Shown piece after piece: positions 16,598 through 24,385 of a stretch of 64,000 bases of DNA. The notes beneath the pieces were generated by a model. It was not told where the DNA came from, made no database searches, and saw nothing but the letters and a program-made list of their open reading frames with translations. Location: the NCBI GenBank assembly GCA_013299105.1, contig JAAFJY010000011.1, positions 1 to 64,000 of the forward strand, given 5' to 3'. The stretch's first letter is position 1. Every line of letters begins with the position of its first letter. A program made the translations under genes and the position numbers. Origin of the DNA: Chitinophagales bacterium (GTDB lineage Bacteria; Bacteroidota; Bacteroidia; Chitinophagales; Saprospiraceae).

Positions 16598-16862
16598 TGC
16601 AGGGAAAAAAGGATGGATTCTAGGGAATTGGATGTTTCTTAGAGGTAAAAGTTGGGAGGCAAAGTACGAAACCCGCCTCCACTGGGGTATGCCTTATGTT
16701 TTGTAAGGCATCCCTAACTCCAAAAACCTGCTACCTCGTATGCTTTTTACGGTTTATACCGCTTGTTTTAGTTTTATTTGCTTGCGCAATTACAAACCAT
16801 ATGACAAGCCTTGCTGGCAGTGGGTCGCAGAAAATTGAAGGTTTTGTACAAAATTTATGCGG

Positions 16863-17032
16863 AAAGCTACGGAGATAAGGTAATCTCAACAATCAAGCGA
16901 GGTGTTTTTTGTCTAAACCAGAATTTTGTCTAAACCAGAATTTGCAGAATACCAGAATTACAGAATTGCTTGTGTGACGTTGACCAGACTTGAATTTACA
17001 AGAATTTTCAGAATTGGCCGCAGCGCGGTTTG
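16863..17032 (+). repeat. dispersed repeat F1, copy 1
   Basis: About 170 bp. Blocks in order: CTACGGAGATAAGGTAATCT, CAATCAAGCGAGG, TCTAAACCAGAATTTT (present twice in tandem, 16911-16944), CAGAATTGCTTGTGTGACG, then GTTGACC, then AATTGGCCGC. Other copies are at 40322-40478 (opposite strand), 52511-52830 (interrupted) and 55811-55956. It is non-coding; nothing else is seen between 16598 and 17032. Confidence 0.65.
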
Positions 17033-17085
17033 GATCCAGCATCGTCACTGGTAAGGTCAAAACCCAAGCCTGCTGGATATTTAGG
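17033..17085 (-). pseudogene. duplicated fragment of the 3' end of the PiT gene
   Basis: About 50 bp closely match 17218-17268 in the phosphate transporter gene: CAGCATCGTCACTGGTAAGG against CAAGCATCGTTACTGGCAAG, and GGTCAAAACCCA in both. On the minus strand it still reads AWVLTLPVTML as in the intact protein. It lies about 90-140 bp beyond the intact gene's stop, and the fragment is preceded by repeat F1. It looks like a leftover of a tandem duplication or rearrangement. Confidence 0.6.
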
Positions 17086-17106
17086 CTCCAAATCTCTCAA
17101 AACCAA

Positions 17107-17149
17107 AAAACGCGCCAAACCGGAATCCCCTCCCAGTTTGGCGCGTTTT
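17107..17149. terminator. strong hairpin terminator downstream of the PiT gene
   Basis: A perfect 14-bp stem (AAAACGCGCCAAAC at 17107-17120 with its complement at 17136-17149) and a 15-nt loop. It carries A/T runs on both sides, so it can stop transcription from the minus-strand PiT gene, whose stop is 26 bp away. Confidence 0.75.
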
Positions 17150-17174
17150 GTTTTTTCCCCAAGGTCAAGTGTGA

Positions 17175-18554
17175 TCACCCAAACACCGCCCGGAACAAAT
17201 AAAACAAGCCACCCGCCCCAAGCATCGTTACTGGCAAGGTCAAAACCCAGGCCAGCAGGATATTCGTTAGAGTGGAGCGCTGGAGGTTTTGAGTGCCGTT
17301 TTTGGCAATCATTGTACCTGCCACTGCCGAAGACAGTACATGGGTAGTACTTACCGGAGCCTTGAAAAAAGTGCTCAAGGCAATGGTGATTGCTGCAATG
17401 ATCTCAGCACTGGCTCCTTGGGCGTAGGTGAGGTGAGTTTTGCCGATTTTTTCACCGATGGTTACTACGATGCGCTTCCAACCAATCATCGTGCCAATAC
17501 CCAAGGCCAAGGAAATCAAAATCACCACAAACCAAGGCGCGTAATCGGTGTAAGACTTTAGTTTTTTCTCAAAACCCTTGAATTGGGCTTTATCTTCATC
17601 GCTGTAATACCCCTTTTCATCAGCCGCTACTTTACCCAGGCTTTTGACCAAGCCGCCCAGTTCCTTGCGTACAGCAACGCGATCAACGGTAGGCACGGTC
17701 AACAGTGGGCGCAATTTTTCTACCCCCTCGTTGATTTTTGTGTACAGCTCGCTTGTGCCTTTTTCTTCTGAAATGATCACCGAGAGGCTTTGAATCTCGT
17801 CGAGTTGTTTGCCCAGTGCCGCCGCGTCAAAGGACTTATGTAAGGCAAATTGGGCGGGCAAAAACATCATCAGTACAATCATGAACAGGCTGATGCCTTT
17901 TTGGCCGTCGTTGCTGCCATGAAAAAAACTGACAAAACCACAGGTAGCAATTAGGATCGAACGAATCCACCACTTTGGTGCCCGTTCAGTGGGGGCTTCA
18001 AAAAATTCTTTGTTGCGGATTAATTTAGCCGCCAAAAACATCAGCAACATGGCTGCTAGACATCCGAAGAGTGGAGAAAACAACAAGGCTAAACCCACTT
18101 CACTGGCTTTTTCCCAGTTGACACCTTCGCCGCCATGGACCCAAAAAAACGCAATGCCAGCCCCCAGCATTGAACCAATCATGGTGTGTGAGCTTGAACA
18201 GGGAATGCCAAAATACCAGGTACCCAGGTTCCAAGCAATGGCAGTGATGAGCACGCCCCCTACAAAACTTCCGATTTCCACAAAAGGCATGGCCATCAGG
18301 TCGTTCATGGGCAAAAGTTTGACCATGCCCATTGCAACACCAGTGCCGCCCATGATGACCCCCAACAAATTGAGCATACCGGAGTAGGCTACTGCAAGGT
18401 TGGGCTGTAAAGATTTGGTATAAATCACCGTTGCTACCGCATTAGCGGTATCGTGAAAACCATTGACAAACTCAAAGAAAAGGACTAAAAACAAGAAGAA
18501 CAGCAGTAGGATCATCCCACTTACTTGCAATGTAGAGAGGTCGAATGCATTCAT
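17175..18554 (-). CDS. inorganic phosphate transporter, PiT family
   Basis: 459 residues from MNAFDLSTL; a further upstream Met adds ten residues without support. The N-terminal signature FVNGFHDTANAVATVIYTKS and the C-terminal APVSTTHVLSSAVAGTM are the two PiT repeats. PCSSSHTMIGSM is the second half of the first repeat. A hydrophilic insert (about 225-325) is likely an extramembrane domain, seen in longer PiT members. It moves phosphate with a cation (H+ or Na+) across the inner membrane. No PhoU-like gene adjoins it. A duplicated piece of its 3' end lies just downstream. Confidence 0.95.
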   Translation of the reverse strand: MNAFDLSTLQVSGMILLLFFLFLVLFFEFVNGFHDTANAVATVIYTKSLQPNLAVAYSGMLNLLGVIMGGTGVAMGMVKLLPMNDLMAMPFVEIGSFVGGVLITAIAWNLGTWYFGIPCSSSHTMIGSMLGAGIAFFWVHGGEGVNWEKASEVGLALLFSPLFGCLAAMLLMFLAAKLIRNKEFFEAPTERAPKWWIRSILIATCGFVSFFHGSNDGQKGISLFMIVLMMFLPAQFALHKSFDAAALGKQLDEIQSLSVIISEEKGTSELYTKINEGVEKLRPLLTVPTVDRVAVRKELGGLVKSLGKVAADEKGYYSDEDKAQFKGFEKKLKSYTDYAPWFVVILISLALGIGTMIGWKRIVVTIGEKIGKTHLTYAQGASAEIIAAITIALSTFFKAPVSTTHVLSSAVAGTMIAKNGTQNLQRSTLTNILLAWVLTLPVTMLGAGGLFYLFRAVFG

Positions 18555-18670
18555 GTTGACGGGTTCGTGATTCAAGTGCCACAAATCGGGTACAAAATTA
18601 GCATTTAATTCTGACCCAATGTTAAGCTAACTTTAAATATGCCACCCTGTTCAGATTGAAATTTGTTGCG

Positions 18671-18994
18671 CTACAACTCCAGTTCCAAATTAACTTTTGC
18701 GTTTTTCAACTCAGCTAATGCATGTTGATCATTGAGTTTTTGGGCCACACTGATGCCCTGCGTATATACGTCCATGGCTTCGAGAAATGCATTTTGGCGC
18801 TCATACAACTTGGCCAGGTGGTAAAAAACACCAACATAGCTGGGGTCCTGGTCTAATACCTGTTGGTAATAGTGCAGTGCCTCTTGGTCATCCTTGAGCC
18901 CTTCGTACTCTTTGGCTATGGCGAACAACAAGAATGGATCATTAGGGGTTTCCTGCTGTAACTCCATCAATTGGAACAAACGATCGCTACCCAT
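18671..18994 (-). CDS. small tetratricopeptide-repeat protein
   Basis: 107 residues made almost wholly of about two and a half TPR units: NDPFLLFAIAKEYEGLKDDQ with EALHYYQQVLDQDPSYVGVF, then YHLAKLYERQNAFLEAMDVY. There is no signal peptide, so it is cytoplasmic. Such proteins scaffold protein-protein contacts and the partner is unknown. It stands alone between the PiT gene and the divergent etf operon. Confidence 0.85.
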   Translation of the reverse strand: MGSDRLFQLMELQQETPNDPFLLFAIAKEYEGLKDDQEALHYYQQVLDQDPSYVGVFYHLAKLYERQNAFLEAMDVYTQGISVAQKLNDQHALAELKNAKVNLELEL

Positions 18995-19170
18995 CGCAAT
19001 ATGGTTTTGGTTAAAATTAGAAAGGAGGCAAATGCCTCAGTGTCGCGATTGGTTCAAGGGAAAATGCTGACTCTTGGCATGTTTTGGCGACATGTTCAGC
19101 AAACAAAATCGGTTTTGAGTAGTTATTTTTCGCAAGAGAAGACTTTTTAGCGAAATTTCGCTAAATGCAC

Positions 19171-19202
19171 TTGCGTCTTACTGTTGCGAATATCTATATT
19201 TG
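19171..19202 (+). promoter_or_regulatory. promoter of etfBA
   Basis: TTGC (19171-19174), 20 bp, then TATATTTG (19195-19202), fitting the Bacteroidota -33/-7 pattern. The predicted leader to the etfB ATG at 19248 is about 40 nt. An AT-rich inverted motif, TAGCGAAATTTCGCTA (19148-19163), lies just upstream and is a perfect palindrome that could be an operator. Confidence 0.6.
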
Positions 19203-19247
19203 TCCGGGTTTTGAATAGCCCTTTTTAAAAAAAATCAACCAAGTCCA

Positions 19248-19994
19248 ATGAAATTACTGGTTTGCGTAAGTAAAACGCCAGATACTACCACCAAAATCGT
19301 GTTCAACGCCGCTGGCAATGAACTTGATACCAACGGGGTACAGTACATCATGAACCCCTACGACGAGTGGTACGCCCTGGTCCGTGCCTTGGAACTGAAA
19401 GAATCGCCCCTGGGAGGCAGCGTGACGATCATCAATGTAGGCCCTGATGCCAACGACGCCATCATCCGCAAAGGCTTGGCCATCGGTGCAGACGAAGCGG
19501 TGCGCATCAATGCTGACCCGAAAAGCGCCTTGAATGTGGCTTTCCAGATCGCTGAATACGCTAAGCAAGGCAATTTTGACATGATCCTGCTAGGCAAAGA
19601 AACCATCGACTACAATGGCTCCGAAATTGGTGCAATGGTAGCCGAGTTTTTGGACCTGCCCTTCATTTCATACGCCAGCAAACTCGATACTGCCGATGGC
19701 AAGACCGCGACCATCCAGCGCGACATCGAAGGGGGCATTGAGGTAGTAGAAGTGGCTACCCCATTTGTACTCAGCGCTGCGAAAGGCTTGGCCGAGCAAC
19801 GCATCCCCAACATGAAAGGCATCATGATGGCCAAAAGCAAGCCACTGAATGTGCTTGCTCCGGCTCCTTTTGATGAATTATCAGTACCTGTACACTACGA
19901 TTTGCCTCCGGCCAAAGCCTCGGTTCGCATGATTGCCCCCGAAAACATGGAGGAATTGGTGCGTCTGTTGCACGAGGAAGCAAAGGTGATTTAA
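19248..19994 (+). CDS. etfB: electron transfer flavoprotein subunit beta
   Basis: 248 residues, typical EtfB length. The N-terminal KLLVCVSKTPDTTTKI and YIMNPYDEWYALVRALELKE belong to the AMP-binding Rossmann-like fold. FVLSAAKGLAEQRIPNMKG is the conserved recognition loop that docks acyl-CoA dehydrogenases. With EtfA it forms the FAD heterodimer that takes electrons from fatty acid and amino acid dehydrogenases and passes them to ETF:quinone oxidoreductase. etfA follows 60 bp downstream on the same strand. Confidence 0.97.
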   Translation: MKLLVCVSKTPDTTTKIVFNAAGNELDTNGVQYIMNPYDEWYALVRALELKESPLGGSVTIINVGPDANDAIIRKGLAIGADEAVRINADPKSALNVAFQIAEYAKQGNFDMILLGKETIDYNGSEIGAMVAEFLDLPFISYASKLDTADGKTATIQRDIEGGIEVVEVATPFVLSAAKGLAEQRIPNMKGIMMAKSKPLNVLAPAPFDELSVPVHYDLPPAKASVRMIAPENMEELVRLLHEEAKVI

Positions 19995-20054
19995 ACCTTT
20001 TATTTTAAAACTCCAGCAGACGTTTACCCAGATGTTTGCTTCAATCCAATAAAT

Positions 20055-21014
20055 ATGGTTCTTGTTTTTGCAGAAAGCCAAAAAGGAACGTTCAAAAAAT
20101 CCGCTTTCGAAGCGGTGACTTACGGCTACAAAACCGCTCAAGCCCTTGGCACCTCATGTGCTGCCTTAGTATTGGGTACTGCCAACGATGCCGCCCAACT
20201 GGGCAAATACGGTGCCAGCAAGGTTTTTCACGTAGCCGATACGAGCCTAGACCAGCTCGACAGCCAAGTGCATACGGCGGTGATTGCCGCAGCGGCCCAG
20301 CAAGTTGGGGCCAAAGTGGTCATTTTAAGCAACTCATCCACTGGCAAGGCCATATTGGGTCGCCTGGCCGCACGTTTGCGTGCAGGCTCAGTGGCCGGTG
20401 CAAATAGCTTGCCGGACGTAAGCAATGGTTTCGTAGTCAAAAAAGGGGTGTTTTCTGGCAAAGCCATTGCGTCTTATGCCATCAGCTCCGAGCTGAAAGT
20501 CATTTCGGTAATGGGCAATTCCCTACAACCCGAAGCCGTAGGCGCAGATGCAGCTGTCGAAGCATTGAACATTCCAGTTCCTGCCTCCAAGGTGAAAATC
20601 GTATCGGTAAGCCGCATCGAAGGCACCGTACCCCTGCCCGAAGCCGAGTTGGTGGTATCTGCTGGCCGTGGCATGAAAGGCCCGGAGAATTGGGGGATTG
20701 TTGAAGAAATGGCCAATATTTTGGGGGCAACCACGGCCTGCTCGCGCCCAGTGGCCGACACCCACTGGCGCCCCCACCACGAACACGTAGGCCAAACCGG
20801 GATCGCCATTCGCCCCAATTTGTACATCGCCATCGGTATTTCTGGGGCCATTCAGCACCTGGCGGGGGTCAACAACTCCAAAACCATTGTGGTGATCAAC
20901 AAGGATCCCGAAGCACCCTTCTTCAAGGCGGCGGATTACGGGGTCGTAGGTGATTTGTTTGAGGTAGTGCCACGCTTGAACGAAGCCTTTAAGAAATTCA
21001 AAGCCAACGCTTAA
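20055..21014 (+). CDS. etfA: electron transfer flavoprotein subunit alpha
   Basis: 319 residues. Domain I is N-terminal (MVLVFAESQKGTFKKSAFEA). The C-terminal FAD-binding domain II shows VVSAGRGMKGPENWGIVEEM, ADTHWRPHHEHVGQTG, and YIAIGISGAIQHLAG with NKDPEAPFFKAADYGVVGD. It is the FAD-carrying partner of EtfB. It is the second gene of the etfBA operon, and no further etf-linked dehydrogenase gene is present in the window. Confidence 0.97.
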   Translation: MVLVFAESQKGTFKKSAFEAVTYGYKTAQALGTSCAALVLGTANDAAQLGKYGASKVFHVADTSLDQLDSQVHTAVIAAAAQQVGAKVVILSNSSTGKAILGRLAARLRAGSVAGANSLPDVSNGFVVKKGVFSGKAIASYAISSELKVISVMGNSLQPEAVGADAAVEALNIPVPASKVKIVSVSRIEGTVPLPEAELVVSAGRGMKGPENWGIVEEMANILGATTACSRPVADTHWRPHHEHVGQTGIAIRPNLYIAIGISGAIQHLAGVNNSKTIVVINKDPEAPFFKAADYGVVGDLFEVVPRLNEAFKKFKANA

Positions 21015-21057
21015 TGATAAATTGAGCCAAGGGAAGATTTGTAAAAAATATTCCTGA

Positions 21058-21091
21058 TTTGTGCAAGAGTTTGCGAAAAGTATTACCTTTG
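21058..21091 (+). promoter_or_regulatory. promoter of rpsO
   Basis: TTTG (21058-21061), 22 bp, TACCTTTG (21084-21091), close to the Bacteroidota consensus. It lies 49 bp upstream of the rpsO ATG. Confidence 0.55.
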
Positions 21092-21140
21092 CGCCGCTGT
21101 AACTGATTTTCGTAATCACTAACGGTATTAACTCAACACG

Positions 21141-21416
21141 ATGGCAAACTATTTATCGAACGAGAAGAAAGTTGAGATTTTTGCTCAACATGGTGGTAGC
21201 GCCAACAACACTGGCTCTACAGAAGGACAAATCGCATTGTTTACGTACCGGATTCAGGAGCTGTCCAAGCACTTGAATGTCAACCGCAAAGACCATTCTT
21301 GCCGGCGTACCCTGCTGATGTTGGTTGGTAAGCGCAAGCGCTTGTTGCAATACCTGATGCACAAGGATATTGTCAAGTACCGCGAACTGATCGAGAAACT
21401 GGGTATCCGTAAGTAA
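21141..21416 (+). CDS. rpsO: 30S ribosomal protein S15
   Basis: 91 residues, the expected S15 length. Signature regions are NTGSTEGQIALFTYRIQELS, LNVNRKDHSCRRTLL and LVGKRKRLLQYL. It binds 16S rRNA early in small-subunit assembly. It is followed by a strong terminator and then pnp, the usual rpsO-pnp order. Confidence 0.98.
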   Translation: MANYLSNEKKVEIFAQHGGSANNTGSTEGQIALFTYRIQELSKHLNVNRKDHSCRRTLLMLVGKRKRLLQYLMHKDIVKYRELIEKLGIRK

Positions 21417-21430
21417 ATAAAGTACCCAAA

Positions 21431-21469
21431 GGAAGCGTTTCGTTGACTCGGAACGCTTCCTTGCGTTTT
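21431..21469 (+). terminator. rho-independent terminator of rpsO
   Basis: GGAAGCGTT (21431-21439) pairs with AACGCTTCC (21452-21460), followed by TTGCGTTTT. It starts 15 bp after the rpsO stop. Confidence 0.8.
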
Positions 21470-21470
21470 A

Positions 21471-21633
21471 GAGTGTGTTTAAATATTGGAGGATTAGCCG
21501 GAAAACGTGGCAAATTTTGACTAGTCGAGGCGGGAAAAGCGGAGTTATGCAGCGCATAATGAGCATTTTCCCAACGAAGAGTAGTCGAAACTAGGCCGTT
21601 TTACGGCAAACAAAAAATTTTAAACATACTCTC
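21471..21633 (+). repeat. dispersed repeat F3, copy 1 (MITE-like)
   Basis: 163 bp with inverted ends: GAGTGTGTTTAAAT at the left, and GAGAGTATGTTTAAAATTTT when the right end is read on the other strand. The core has TAGTCGAGGC and the near-palindrome GTTATGCAGCGCATAAT followed by GAGCATTTT. Copy 2 is at 41682-41848. It encodes no protein and begins two bases after the rpsO terminator. The remaining leader up to pnp (21634-21960) shows nothing further. Confidence 0.7.
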
Positions 21634-21960
21634 AAGCAGTTCCGCGCTGTGGATTAGACAGATCAAACAAGACCAAGAGTTATCCTAAGCTATTTTACCA
21701 GCAAAAGGCAAATTCCAGAGAATAACTTCAAGTACAATCAAGGGCATAGATTTGCCTCCATATTCTGTCAAGTTGTTTTTGAACGTCCTTAGCGTTTGTC
21801 CGTCGTCCTTTCTTCCGCCTCCTTTTGTACCTGTTTCTCATCGATTGACAGGATTTGAGGCCCTCAATTTTGGATACAACGAAGGTATATAAATCAAGAC
21901 TTGTGTGGAGTGAGCAGCCAAAAGGGGCTACTTGCCGCAAGTCAAAAAGTAACATTCAAC

Positions 21961-24237
21961 ATGGGACAACAGATTGGAATCACTACGTCCTTTAACTTGC
22001 CCGATGGTCGCGAAGTGACCATTGAAACAGGTAAGTTGGCCACCCAAGCCGACGGTTCGGTAGTGGTACGTGTAGGCGACACGATGATTTTCGCCGTTGC
22101 GACTTCAGATCGCAAAGCCCGCGAAGGGCAAGAATTTTTTCCCTTGTCGGTTGACTACCAGGAGAAATTCGCCGCAGCAGGCCGTATCCCTGGCAACTTT
22201 TTCCGCCGCGAAACTAAATTGTCGGATTATGAAGTTTTGACTTCTCGCCTGGTGGACCGCGCCATTCGCCCGCTGTTCCCGGACCATTACATGAACGATA
22301 CACAAATCATCATCAACCTGCTTTCTTCCGAGAAAGACGTGTTGCCCGATGCATTTGTAGCCTTGGCTGCTTCTGCTGCTTTGACCGTATCTGACATTCC
22401 GTTTGCTGGTCCGATCTCGGAAGTACGCGTAGCCCGCATCGACGGTGAATATGTGGTGAACCCCAACAAGAGCGCACTGGAGCGCGCTGATCTCGACTTC
22501 ATCGTAGGTGCAACCTTGGCGGACATCACAATGGTAGAAGGCGAAGCCAAAGAAGTGGACGAACAGGCCATGATCGACGCCCTGAAAGTGGCCCACGAAG
22601 CCATCAAGGTGCAGTGCAATGCCCAGTTGGCCCTGGCTCAAAAAGTAGGCGGCTCTGCCCTGAACAAGCGCGAAGTAGCCCCACTACCCGAAGACGAAGA
22701 CGTAAAATCACGCACCAAAGCCCAGGCCGAAGCCAAAATTCGCACCCTGGCCAGCAGTGCTTCTGATAAAAACTCTCGCAAAAAAGGTTTTGACGAAATC
22801 AAAACCGCAGCTGAAGCAGCCTTGGCTGAAGCTTATGGCGAAGCTGAATGGCCTGCCAAGAAACCTTTCTTCAAGCGCTATTTCGACGAGCTGAAGAAGA
22901 AAACCGTACGCGATGTGATCCTGGATGGCAAGCGTTTGGATGGCCGTGGACCAGCTGACATTCGCCCAATCTGGTGCGAAGTAGGCTACCTGCCTTCACC
23001 ACACGGCTCGGCAATCTTCACGCGTGGCGAAACCCAGTCCTTGACCACCCTGACCCTGGGTACCAAGCTGGACGAAGCGATGATCGATACAGCCCAAAAC
23101 TTGGGCTTCGAAAAGTTCATCCTGCACTACAACTTTCCCGGTTTTTCGGTAGGTGAAGTAAAACCCCAGCGCGCCCCTGGCCGCCGTGAAGTAGGCCACG
23201 CCAACTTGGCGGCCCGCTCTCTGCGCCAGGTCTTGCCCAGTGGCCTGCCTTACACCATCCGTTTGGTGTCGGACATTTTGGAATCCAATGGTTCTTCCTC
23301 AATGGCTACGGTTTGTGCAGGTACACTGGCCCTGATGGACGGTGGTGTGCAAATCAAATCTCCGGTTTCGGGCATCGCAATGGGTCTGATCAAGGAAGGT
23401 GATCGCATCGCCATCCTGAGCGATATCCTGGGCGATGAAGATGCTTTGGGTGACATGGACTTCAAACTGACGGGTACTGCTAACGGCATCACCGGCTGTC
23501 AGATGGACATCAAAATTGACGGCATGCCTTACGATCTGCTCGAACGCGCGCTCAAGCAGGCCCGCGAAGGTCGTTTGCACATCCTGTCGAAGATGGCCGA
23601 AACCATCGAAGGCCCACGCGAAGACTACAAGCCTCACGCGCCTCGCATCGTAGAATTGATCATCGACAAGAGCTACATCGGTGCCGTGATCGGCCCAGGT
23701 GGCAAAGTGATCCAGGAGATCCAGGCCCAAACGGGTACGATCATCAACATCGAAGAAAAGAACGAAAAAGGCTACGTGAACATCGCTTCTTCCAACAAAG
23801 ATTCGATCGACAAAGCCCTGGAATGGGTCAAGCGCATCACCTTCACCCCAAGCGAAGGCGACGTGTTCACCGGGGTAGTGAAAACCGTTCAGCCTTATGG
23901 CGTTTTCGTGGATTTCATGGGCAAGAGTGGCTTGCTGCACGTATCAGAAATCTCGCATACTCGCATTGAGAACGTAGAAGACGTACTCAAAGAAGGCGAC
24001 GAAATCAAAGTGCAGATTGTAGAAATCGACAAAAAGACTGGTAAAATCCGCTTGTCTCGCAAGTCGTTGATCCCTCGACCACCACGCAAAGATGGCGAGC
24101 CTGACGATGATGACCAAGGCGGCGACCGCGGACCGCGCCCTCCTCGCAGAGATGGCGACCGTGGCCCACGCCGGGACGACCGTCGCGATGACCGCCGAGG
24201 TGGTGGCGACCGGGGTGACCGCCGCGACCGCCGTTGA
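21961..24237 (+). CDS. pnp: polyribonucleotide nucleotidyltransferase (PNPase)
   Basis: 758 residues from MGQQIGITTSF; the frame is open 20 codons further up, but those are not family-like. Order: first RNase PH domain (GREVTIETGKLATQADGSVV), linker, second RNase PH domain (RRDVGHA-like RREVGHANLAARSL, SNGSSSMATVCAG), KH domain (IGAVIGPGGKVIQEIQAQTG) and S1 domain (GVVKTVQPYGVFVDFMGKSG). A tail from about residue 705 is almost only D, R, G and P. It degrades RNA 3' to 5' using phosphate. A hairpin follows the stop. Confidence 0.97.
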   Translation: MGQQIGITTSFNLPDGREVTIETGKLATQADGSVVVRVGDTMIFAVATSDRKAREGQEFFPLSVDYQEKFAAAGRIPGNFFRRETKLSDYEVLTSRLVDRAIRPLFPDHYMNDTQIIINLLSSEKDVLPDAFVALAASAALTVSDIPFAGPISEVRVARIDGEYVVNPNKSALERADLDFIVGATLADITMVEGEAKEVDEQAMIDALKVAHEAIKVQCNAQLALAQKVGGSALNKREVAPLPEDEDVKSRTKAQAEAKIRTLASSASDKNSRKKGFDEIKTAAEAALAEAYGEAEWPAKKPFFKRYFDELKKKTVRDVILDGKRLDGRGPADIRPIWCEVGYLPSPHGSAIFTRGETQSLTTLTLGTKLDEAMIDTAQNLGFEKFILHYNFPGFSVGEVKPQRAPGRREVGHANLAARSLRQVLPSGLPYTIRLVSDILESNGSSSMATVCAGTLALMDGGVQIKSPVSGIAMGLIKEGDRIAILSDILGDEDALGDMDFKLTGTANGITGCQMDIKIDGMPYDLLERALKQAREGRLHILSKMAETIEGPREDYKPHAPRIVELIIDKSYIGAVIGPGGKVIQEIQAQTGTIINIEEKNEKGYVNIASSNKDSIDKALEWVKRITFTPSEGDVFTGVVKTVQPYGVFVDFMGKSGLLHVSEISHTRIENVEDVLKEGDEIKVQIVEIDKKTGKIRLSRKSLIPRPPRKDGEPDDDDQGGDRGPRPPRRDGDRGPRRDDRRDDRRGGGDRGDRRDRR

Positions 24238-24262
24238 TTTTCGACGCAGCAATAGCATACCA

Positions 24263-24291
24263 ACAGCCTCCGGTTTATCATCGGGGGCTGT
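24263..24291 (+). terminator. hairpin terminator after pnp
   Basis: ACAGCCTCCG (24263-24272) pairs with CGGGGGCTGT (24282-24291) with one wobble. It lies 25 bp after the pnp stop; the T-run is weak. Confidence 0.6.
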
Positions 24292-24385
24292 TTGCATTTG
24301 GGCCTTTGCCCAAAGCAAGCAAAATGCCAGTTTTTTTTGCAAAAAATCCTAAAACCCCTAATTTGCCGAAAAACATCCTCACTCA

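Noticed and set aside
16696-16878. 60-codon open frame between PBP4 and PiT genes
   Set aside because: Composition and lack of neighbours suggest chance; it runs into repeat F1.
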